Assembly: GCF_015832195.1 (NCBI RefSeq)
Contig: NC_052018.1
Coordinates: 62,247,666-62,311,665, forward strand
Reading direction: 5' to 3'
DNA from: Motacilla alba alba
Taxonomy: Eukaryota; Chordata; Aves; Passeriformes; Motacillidae
DNA length: 64,000 nt
This document shows, piece by piece, positions 51,796 to 61,089 of the stretch (positions within the stretch are counted from its first letter, which is position 1; every line of letters begins with the position of its first letter). Below the pieces are notes generated by a model. That model was not told the origin of the DNA, ran no database searches, and worked only from the letters and a program-made list of their open reading frames with translations. The translations under genes and the position numbers were made by a program.

Positions 51796-54404
51796 TAAGA
51801 AAGCCCAACAACACTGAGATACAAAAGGCATATTGTATTTATTCTGAAACAAACCTGCTTCCTGTGTTAATCTGAAATTATTAGGACTGTAGTTATATTA
51901 CTGAAACATGACAGGAACACGGAATCTGTAACAATGAGCATGATTCTCTTAGTTTAAGAGAAATACAAAGTGAAACTGATTTGACTAGAGATGCTGAAAT
52001 CATTTTGGGAACAAAACCAGCTTTAGAATGAAAGTAATGTGCATTTTACATAAATACATTTGCTTCTCCCTGGAATCCTTTTCTACCCTTCAGATGTTTT
52101 TCCTTTTTATGATGCCCAAATATAAGGCAGATGATTTAAGAACGTTTCAATCATACAAATTGGTGCATAAAAACAGTGATGGAAAAGGTAACAAATGGTT
52201 TTTGAAACAAGATACTCTTTTTTCCCATTAAATCACTTGAAATATTTGAAATATAAGTACTCAAGAATTTCTTTTTAAGACCATGAAAACACATTCAATG
52301 TCAAATTATTATTTTTACTTTGTGTGTAGAATATGAAACATTATACACACAACTACAATGGACAAATGCCTTCTTTATACTATGCCACCTGTGGAAGGGA
52401 CCATATGGCAACATAAGAAGATCTTATAAAATCTGTGTAGCACAACTATGAATGCCTTTAGTGTTAGTAAAATCTAGGGGTAATAAATTTTTTAAGACAA
52501 CTACACCAGAGAAGTGCACACACACATACACAAAGTTGCTGCATAATTCTACATTCTGTTGTCAAGACACATTAACCCATGATTAAATGCAAAAGCTTTG
52601 ACACACTTTCAAAAGTCAGTGTTAAACTGAAACCTCTTCCCACAGGACAGGACAACTGTTGAAAGATTTATGCTAACTAAAAATCAAAGAACACTATTCC
52701 TTTAACTTAAATCTTTCTTTGATAAAATATTCTACTCTTCTCCACCTAAAGCTTTTCTCCCATAACAGCTTTAATCAAATGGCCTCTCCCATGTTATGGG
52801 AAGCAAAGAAAAGATATAATTTATCTTTAAAATATACATTTGATCTTACTACAAGAAAGAGTCTTGCAGGAATATGTGGAATATCCTGTTTGGCTATGCC
52901 TATACTACCACATTCAACACTGCCAAGGCGTCTCAGCACTCAAACTTGACTGTCTACAGTGTCAAACTGCTGGAACAGATTCCAGTATGGTTTTGGCCCA
53001 TGAAAACTAGCACTTTCCCAAACAATTCCTGGGCATGACTTGCGGTCAGAGCAAGCTACAGACCATTCAATATGAGCAGTCTTAACAAGCTACCTTATTT
53101 AGGTTTAAAAGTTTAATAATATGGATGTGAGAGGTTCTGTGCCAGCTGTTCTCCATGCCAAATATTTGCAAGCCTGTATAATTTGTTAGCATGGACACAG
53201 ACATCGTGTCTAAGTCATGGAACAAATGTACCTTGCACTGTGCTAGCTCTGTGGATCTGTTGGATGGAGGGCAACACTGATCCCTCCTTCCCGTGCAAAG
53301 GAAACCTCAGTTCCACAGGAATAGTACACACCTCAATATGCAGCAAGGATCTAGCCCAGATATGTATATTGCAGCTCAGGAACTGGGGAGGGCTCATGGG
53401 TCCCACAGTTCTGTACATCCATTAACAGATACAGGCATTTCTCAATCTACTTATGGGTTAGAGAACAAGGCCACTGTTAGCATAGAAAGGACTCCTCAGC
53501 AGCATGGGAAGAATGCACAAGACAATGACAGGCAAGGACAAACACTTTCCATTGCTCTCCACTTCTCTAACTTCTTAACTCCACACATGCCAAGAAAACC
53601 ATCAGTGTACCACTGCTGACACACGCCCTACGCCCTCTGAGACTCCTGAATAACTGACAGTGTGTTTTCTAAGCTTTCAAACCAAGAACCTGTATGACCT
53701 TTATGATTTCTCTGCCTGCACTTTTGTAGCACTCCCTCATAAGAATGTGACACTTTGAGCTATTGCAAGACCCAAACTTGTAGTGACACAACAGAGATGT
53801 GCAGAGGAGGAATGCAGGCATGCAAATCTGCAGGTTAGATCAAGTTAGGAGATCTATTATGGTGCTTAGCAGGGGTCTTAATCATTTAATTACACAATAT
53901 TACCTATTACGAATTCTCATAAACACACTTAATTCCTTCTTATTTATGTACTTATTAAACCAGGTTATCTCAGGTAGGTGGTAAAAGGGAGCAGTGCAAT
54001 CATATTATTCAGATATGAATAATGGAATGTCTTAAACGTAATAAAAAATTAAGTTTCAATCAAAATTATGACATTTTTGACAACCAGAAACAAACACTCA
54101 AAGCAAGAAACAATGATGACTAAAATTTTTGGAGTTGTTACCAAAAAACCTGGTACAATGACTGTCTAGAAGATCATGATAAGCCAGTTAAACATGAAAG
54201 CTTTGCTTCCAAAAATCACAAAATTTGCCATCCAACTAGTTACTATGGCAAGGCTTAAGTAAAGCTTTGAGCCATTTCAGTTGAGGAGCTACCAAAACCC
54301 CCACAGCAGTCCCCAAAACTCAAAAACTATCACCAAGTTTAAATGTTACAGCTACAGGTCTGAGGTGTTGTTTTCAATGAAATGAGTTACTGCCACATCA
54401 GACA

Positions 54405-54547
54405 TCAGTGCCAGCTCAGCTGGCCAGAGCAGGGTGCTAATAATGCCAAGGTTGTGGGTTTGATCCTTGTATAGGCCATTCACTTCAGAGTTGGACTCAA
54501 TCCTTCTGGGTCCCTTCCAGCTCAGACTATCCTGTGATTCCGTGATT
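54405..54547 (+). mobile_element. tRNA-Ile-derived SINE with CR1 tail (TguSINE1 type)
   Basis: The head is a degraded tRNA: an A-box-like 'cagctcagctgg' at about 54412-54423, an anticodon-arm region 'gtgctaataatgcca', and a B-box-like 'ggtttgatcc' at 54457-54466. It continues into a CR1-type tail ('gttggactcaatccttctgg', 'gtcccttccagctcaga') ending in 'tgtgattccgtgatt'. This two-part structure matches TguSINE1, the CR1-mobilised SINE known from zebra finch and other passerines. The D-arm and aminoacyl stem are not intact, so it is not a functional tRNA gene. Confidence 0.85.
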
Positions 54548-55142
54548 ACAGTAATATGCCAGAAAAACTGTAGCACCTATAGTACCTTTTGCTTTTCAGG
54601 AGAATACTAAAGGTTAGTATGCCTCTATCAATGGCAAATTTTGTTATTTTTATTTCTATTGTAAAAATGGCTTTCTAATATATTAGAATGAAAATATCCT
54701 TAAGCATTCTCTATGCCAGCAGATTAAAAACAAGTTGAACATTGAATTCCAACTATAGCGTTTGATTGAAGCAAAAATGCTTTTTCAGAACAGTTATTTT
54801 AACACAGACACAGTCTTCAACAACATAATAAAGTAACTAAATATCTCTAAGTTATAAAATACAAGAATATACCTATCTCAACTTTGTAGTCATAACAGGC
54901 AATGTTTTACTGTGGTTAGTATTAGAACTTAACATAGCAAATTATGTATAATATTGTATACTAGTGAGAGCATATCCTGAGGAGGATAAACTGTAGGCCT
55001 CCTAGACCTCCTCCTCAATGAACATCCATGTTATATTGCCAAAAAAATCTGATTATTACAAACAGATGTAATTATGGGGGGTTTTTACACTCTTTTCTCT
55101 TTTCCATGGACAAAAAAATTCTTAGAAAACAGTTACATATGT

Positions 55143-55167
55143 ACTCATGTACCATATGTACATGAGT
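55143..55167. repeat. Hairpin with 10-bp perfect arms
   Basis: 'actcatgtac' at 55143-55152 faces its exact complement 'gtacatgagt' at 55158-55167 across a 5-base loop, within the last VTA1 intron. Confidence 0.9.
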
Positions 55168-55914
55168 TTTCAAATGAAAATCTAGGATAATTCCTGCTTC
55201 ATTGTCAGTTACTACTCTTCCACAGGCCATGGTTTCTCCAGGGTTAGCCCTTATGTGTACACTTAAAAGCATGGAATACGCAAGCAGACATAAAATACAT
55301 ATGATATAGGTTATCAGTAATTTCAACATCAAAGACAGATGACATCTTAGAAGATAAAAGCCTTGATTAAATGGTACATCAAAATAACATCATTAGCAGT
55401 ACCTTACAAATTGATTTTTTAATTTAGCACAGGTACTACTTCCAGTCAGGAAGCACACACTATTATTCTGCACAAAACTGCAACTTGAATGTTCTATGAA
55501 TTATTTTATGAAATTAATAAGTAACTTACATGCTGACCCTGTAGAATAAATTTTAAGTAAAGGGAATGTATATTAATTACAAAAATACAATTTGGCAAGG
55601 TTATCAGGAATATAGGCTTTGCAAAGTATATCAGAACCTCACCTGAGAAGCAACAATATAAATAATAAAAAGCCTTATGCAATGCTAGCTCGTTAGTTCA
55701 AAGTAGTCACACAGACAACACTATATTGTAACAGCTTTCAAAAACTACTAAAATCTTAGCAACACAATGATTAGATGTTGCCCACTCTTTTTAAAATTCT
55801 GGAATAGTGTTCAGATAATAGTGACAATATTTGTCAAACTTCTTCCTTCAGTGCAGGGGAGACACAGAGGACACAGTATGTCCATATACAACAATACAAA
55901 TGCCACAAGCTTAC

Positions 55915-55995
55915 CTGCAGACTGAGCACTGTAAAGGGAAGGATCAACCAGAGGAATATTCTGAGGAGCAGGCTGAATGGTGTTACTTGTCACTC
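55915..55995 (-). CDS. VTA1: VTA1 coding exon: Pro-rich linker
   Basis: An 81-nt exon (phase 1 at both ends) after a 'gatttgtag' acceptor, ending at 'CTGCAG|gtaagc'. It reads VTSNTIQPAPQNIPLVDPSL followed by YSAQSA and the first base of the Gly codon shared with the last exon. The order and motif fit the VTA1 linker just before the VSL domain (the human protein has a similar SNTIQPTPQ segment). Because its length is a multiple of three, skipping would keep the frame. Confidence 0.95.
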
Positions 55996-57785
55996 CTACA
56001 AATCAATGCAAAAAAAGGACCTGGATTATTTTTACTTATTGACTTTAACAGTAAGCAAAAAACCAGAACAGATATACCTTATGATTTTCAAATTACGCAG
56101 CTGATAGCATACGAATTCTGAAACAGTGTAACAAATAATTTGAATACTTTCACTTCAAATAGAAATGCTTTACAAAATAAAACAGAAGAATGTACAGACT
56201 GCCATCCATTTTACCAGTACAGGATTTCACAGAAATTTAATTTCAGGCATTAAAAAAATAAGAAAATACTAGTCCAAGAGACACTGGTTACCCTGAAGTA
56301 TTGAGAAAAATTTGCTAAAGAAAAGTGTGAGTAAACTTTTATATTTGAAACTTAAATTCTACATTCTAATACCAGAGGCAGTCTATATTATTATACTTTT
56401 AAAGCCCGGTGTCAGTCACCTCACACTTGCCAGTTATCTCCTTCCTAATTCCTTTGAAAACGATTAATGAGAATAAAAAAGCTAGCTAAGTTTAAAAGGG
56501 AAATAATGGTGCTAGAAGAAGAAACAGCACTTATGCTGTGAAGTGTTCTTGTACCTGCATTCCCATTTTAGGTACACTCATTTGTTTTGATCAAAAACTG
56601 TATTTTTGCAATATGTCCAGAACATGCCAGACTAGCATAAAGTTATTTCTGCAACATCTGCTGTCTAGGAAGAGAGTATAATCACTTTTCTAAATTACAT
56701 CACTCCACTGAACAATAGGTGGGGTTAAAACTATATAATGCACAGAATTCATGTATTCCAACAAGGTACATACTCCATAATTTTCACATCTTCCCAGACC
56801 CAAAAAAATCCCCACCTATCAGAAGTATTTCCCTTTGATAAAGCTGAAGAAAGAGCATCCTGAACTCTTCATAGGGTGAAGCATTTTTTAAATGAGAAAG
56901 TAAAAAAAAAGGAGGGATTGTGTGACAAAAAATCTCATACATTTGATAGCATAAAAACGTATCTGAACAATAAATGATCACTAGGCTTGAAATAAAGATA
57001 TTTAATTTTTTATTATTATTAATAATTAATTAATAATTCTGCTCTATGTTTATTATAAAGAGGTCCCATAAGGTAAAAAAGTTTTATTCACCAATCACTT
57101 AATACTTTTTTTTTTTAAATAAATACAGCATCTGGGAAGGAACTTGGAATTGCCAAGAACTTGGTTTTGGTCCAAAAATTACATGTAATAATAAGAAGGA
57201 TGTAGGAGCCAATATGTTTAGCCATAGGGACAAAATTCCCATTAATTATATTGTCTGAAGTCAATCACTAAAGCTCTTACATGGGAAAAGGGGCACAAGC
57301 CAAACCAAACCAAACCAGTAGGAATGGTACATCAGGCATGATTGCTATAGGGTTGTAACAATTTCAACACTATGTTGATAAGCTCCCACATGAAGAACAG
57401 CAGTCTATCTGCAAGGGAAAGCTACATATCAACTGAAGTAATACAATTCCATCTATAAACTGGAAGATTCAAATTGTGCTTCACAGTACAGATGTTGCAA
57501 TGCAACACCATTTACTGATTTAAGAGAAGACAAATTCTGTCTGCAGGAGCAGTCACTTTCTTAGTCCATATATGTGTTTTGTAAAAGTGCTCCTAAACTA
57601 TGATTTACATATTTCAAGAAAACATTAAAAAATATTCCCAGTGGCATTTTTATGATTTTAGCTTATGAAGATCCTTTTGCCACACAATACTGTGTTATTC
57701 TACTTTCTCTGTCATGGACTAGAATTTGGGCAAAAATTCATCTCCCGCTGAAGGCATGGATTTCTCAGGTGTGATTTGGAGATAC
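55996..57785 (-). other. VTA1: VTA1 intron
   Basis: GT-AG intron of 1790 bp between the two linker exons. It is AT-rich, with an almost pure A/T stretch at about 57000-57040 and no recognised exon or transposon. Confidence 0.9.
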
Positions 57786-57959
57786 CTGTGTTATGAGGTA
57801 CTTCAGCTGGTGTGTTGGCAGGTGCATGGGCACCTGGTGGTATATGGATGCCAGTGTAATTACTAGTTGGTATGTTGTTAGCTTCATATGTAGATGATGA
57901 TGATGATGAAGCTGTTCCACTATGGACAGAAGATGACCCCGCTTCTTCCCTTTCAGCAT
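57786..57959 (-). CDS. VTA1: VTA1 coding exon: acidic/Ser-rich linker
   Basis: A 174-nt exon (phase 1 at both ends) ending at 'ACACAG|gtatct'. It reads DAEREEAGSSSVHSGTA, then a run of six Ser (five TCA codons and TCT), TYEANNIPTSNYTG, and IHIPPGAHAPANTPAEVPHN followed by T. The IPPGAHAPANTPAEVPH segment is diagnostic of vertebrate VTA1. This flexible linker joins the N-terminal tandem MIT domains (which bind ESCRT-III tails) to the VSL domain. The acceptor is a tandem 'tagcag', so the exon may start at 57959 or three bases earlier at 57962, adding one residue. The Ser run is a TCA trinucleotide repeat. Confidence 0.95.
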
Positions 57960-58168
57960 CTGCTAAAATTACACAAAATAGGAATTATTGCAACTACTAT
58001 GTATAAACACTTGAAAACTTTGGCGTTCCTTAACACCACCTTTCAAATTTTTATTGCTAAAAAAACTGCCATCACACAGTGTGACGTAAAACATCAACCC
58101 AAACTATATACGTTTGATTTGAAAAGGTAAAAAGCAACATACAATACAACAAAAATCTAGACACTCAC

Positions 58169-58267
58169 ATACTTTCAAAGATCTCTTCTGTTCAACTTGA
58201 AGAGTAATTTCCTCGCTTGTCTGAATATAATCTGTCTCATTAGAACAATTTGTTACACCTTTGTGTT
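58169..58267 (-). other. VTA1: Candidate VTA1 cassette exon (99 nt)
   Basis: Upstream of the Ser-rich linker exon, a 99-nt segment is bounded by a 'gatgcag' acceptor and a strong 'GTGAGT' donor. It is open in the frame required: phase 1 in and phase 1 out, like its neighbours. It would insert 33 residues including HKGVTNCSNETDYIQTSEE. I recall no such segment in mammalian VTA1, so it would be an alternative or lineage-specific exon. It may also be a chance combination of splice-like sites. Confidence 0.35.
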
Positions 58268-58756
58268 CTGCATCCAAAGTAGTTGAACAAGTTATTACAA
58301 ATAGACAGTAATCTACATTTTAACATATACATGAACCAGAATATGGAAAAATGTATTTGCCTTACTAACTCTTCATAAAAGGCTAGAGAGTGCCAATTCT
58401 TTTACCCCAAATCAAACGACAAATAAATAAGAACCAAGAGGAACTTTGGGAAAGTAATGCCAAACAAGAAACTAAATGCAGCTTAGCCAAGTCATAATTG
58501 CATCTAGAACAGTTAGAATACATAATGAGCTGTAAGAATAATGAGGTTCAATATACTCCACAGCATGTACAAAGAACATACATATTTTTGAATTTAGTCG
58601 TGTTTTTAAGGTTCTGATCTACTTTATTTAATACCGCTTTAAAGGCTAAGGATCCAGTCAATTCAGAATATATGGTTGATTCCTGCTCCTTCCTGAACTT
58701 AATTGAATTAAGTTCAATTTAAAAAACTGATTTTCATTTACTGTGTATGCATTCAC

Positions 58757-58817
58757 CTGTATCAATAATGTCAGATGGAACAAGCAGTTCTGGGAACTGC
58801 TTATTTAACAGCCAGTG
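58757..58817 (-). other. VTA1: Candidate VTA1 exon with FPELLVPSD frame
   Basis: A very pyrimidine-rich tract ends in 'ttcaag' just before 58817, and a 'ATACAG|gtgaat' donor ends the segment at 58757. Read to end in phase 1, as the next exons need, it encodes HWLLNKQFPELLVPSDIIDT. From the 58817 acceptor it must be entered in phase 0. Alternatively, a 33-nt version entered in phase 1 can start at 58789 after 'ttcccag'. It is not recognised from known VTA1 proteins. Confidence 0.25.
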
Positions 58818-61055
58818 CTTGAAAGGGAACAAAAAAATAAGGGAGGACAAACCTTGTATGTGTGTAGAGCTAGCAAAAGAGATCCACATTGATCTTCAAC
58901 TACACAAGACTATGAGTTATGCAAACACTTCTGCTGCTTAATAATTAAATGGTCTGCTATTAAAAATATAACTATTATAAATAGCAGAATTGTTTCCCAT
59001 GTAGTCCTTCTACCTCCCAGAAAAAAATTCACATGCTACCTCTAGGAAAAATGTCTAAACACCTTCTAATTTACAATACGATTTACTAATAAAAGCCTAT
59101 AAAGCAAAGTAAAATCAAGTATTGTTATTAGAGCATTTTTAGTGGACTTTAGTAAATACACTCTGGTTTTATGGCACAATTACTGACACATGCAAATGAA
59201 CACCTGGCAGTTTTCCGGAAGACAAAAAACACCTTAAGATGCCAGATTTTTCTTTTGCTGTATTTTTTGTTAGTAAGTCATACTGCAATATTGTGTGGCT
59301 AAAATGCATGCAAGTAAAATTAAATGTCTGAAAACTGGCAAAAAGGTGAGATTGAAGAGTAAACATTGCATGTGCTATCTTTTAAATAATAATGTAATGT
59401 TAGGAAACTATTGTTTGAATGCTGCATTTTTCACTGGTTTTGGTGTCAACTAAAAAAAATTACTAAACACTTTCAGAAAAAATAATGAACAAAAACAGAG
59501 GCTTACTTTACACAACATGAATGAAACAGTTACACACAACACTCATCACGCTGTCTGAAGGTGAGGCTGCCAAATATTAGTTGAAACACTGTTACCAATT
59601 ATTTACAGCTTGGGCAAATTGTAGCCATAAAGTCGGAGTTTCCAAGCTGGGTGTCTGCTAGAAGCTAGGATTTTGGGAAAGCTGTTGTAAAAATTACTAA
59701 GCAACTGTTGAGGATGAGGCAGCAAGAGAAAATGTGCTTCCATTGTGCTTACTATCTCAGCTATGAGAAAATACCTGTAAATTCATGCCCATATTTAGGC
59801 TGTTAATGCATTTATTCCTTTATTCTGCCCCTTGCAGCTTCCTGTTGCCCTAATCTGGTTCTCAAGGCACATTCTGATTTCCTTCTCTGCACTAGGATTA
59901 CATATCCCATATCTGCAACCCTTTGCCACATACTTGTGTCCCTCTTGCACTGCCCCAATTTTCTCTCCAAGCCATTCCCACTTTCAGCTTCCAACTTCCT
60001 CACTGCACAGTTCAGTGTCTCTACTCACTCCTGTAACAATGCAATGCTGAGGCCAACACTGGCCACAGAACACATGAACTCAACGGGTTAAAGTCTGGCA
60101 ATGTTAAAAACAACCAAAAAAAGGTGTTAGAAGTGCTAACCACCAGTAATAACAGTGCCTGCAAGAGGCAAATTCACAAATAGGCAATCTACTTTTTAAT
60201 CAGGTATATGTATCAAAAGATTAAGCTCAACTGTTTGATTTACTCATTGTGCAACTGGCCAATGTTAAAACTGTATTAAACATAAAAGCAGTTTTGCTTA
60301 AGTTAACTCTTCTTAGTCTTTCAAGTGCCCAAATATCATAAAAGCATTGTAGCTATTCTTTCAGCAAAGCAAATATTTAAAATATTCTTTATCAAAGACT
60401 AAACTATTAGAAACATTTTAAGATATCCACTCTCAGTATTTGTGAATAGTTTTTAACAGTAGTGCCAGATAGAAGTATTTCAGGCTGTTATAAAAGAACA
60501 TTTAAATCAACAGAGGTTTTAAATTCTATGGTTAGAATGTCCAATACATAATTGAAAAAAAAAATCTTTTCCAGGGAATGAGAAAGAATGCTACAAAATT
60601 AGAAAATTATTTTCTCATGCAGCAGCAATAACCTAGAATTCAAAGTTCCTTACAATTTGCTTAAAAATGCTGAAGCTAGGCTGTGAAACAGTGACACAAT
60701 TGTTTTACATTTCATTTCAGCTCCAGCTGAGTTTCTTGTCTTGGAACCTCATCAGCTTTTGTGCTTGAATCCCAGCATAATGTACTCACAAGCTCTTTAA
60801 ATTTTCTGCAGAGCTGCCGTATACCCAGACCACCTGTTTGTTTTTTTTTTTTTATTTTTATTATTTATTTACTGAAGGCAAAATTTTGTGAAATCATCAC
60901 TGCAGCTCCACAACCAACCATCCAAAGATACTTTTATATAAACAGAGGATTCTAAAGGCTTAATGGCATTCCCTTTCCTTGTGTAAGCAAGCACCAAGCA
61001 TGAGTTAATTTCAGCAGCTCAGAGCACTAAATACAAAATTAGCAAAATTTTTATA

Positions 61056-61089
61056 AGGAGTCCAGACTCTTCCAGTTCTCTGGACTCCT
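61056..61089. repeat. Hairpin with 11-bp perfect arms
   Basis: 'aggagtccaga' at 61056-61066 is exactly complementary to 'tctggactcct' at 61079-61089. A 12-base loop separates them. It lies in a VTA1 intron. Confidence 0.95.

Larger units (their letters stand above)
48838..55914 (-). other. VTA1: VTA1 last intron
   Basis: GT-AG intron of 7077 bp between the two last coding exons. It carries a 740-bp CR1 (51055-51795) and a TguSINE1-type SINE (54405-54547), both antisense to VTA1. It also has a short direct duplication (49635-49675) and a hairpin (55143-55167). Frames at 53183-53619 (80 and 108 codons, plus) are unassigned and overlap an opposite-strand frame. No additional exon is recognised. 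Confidence 0.85.

Noticed and set aside
51040..51852. Several 64-84 codon frames
   Set aside because: Fall within a broken CR1 copy; reverse-transcriptase remnants or antisense frames.
53183..53619. Overlapping 80- and 108-codon plus-strand frames
   Set aside because: Both share sequence in different frames with an opposite-strand frame as well, no domain recognised; within a VTA1 intron.
54405..54480. A tRNA-Ile gene
   Set aside because: The cloverleaf is degraded and it runs directly into a CR1 tail, so it is a SINE head.
57765..57959. 64-codon His-rich frame on the minus strand starting with ATG
   Set aside because: It is the wrong frame of the VTA1 linker exon; the true frame gives the Ser run and IPPGAHAPANTPAEVPH.
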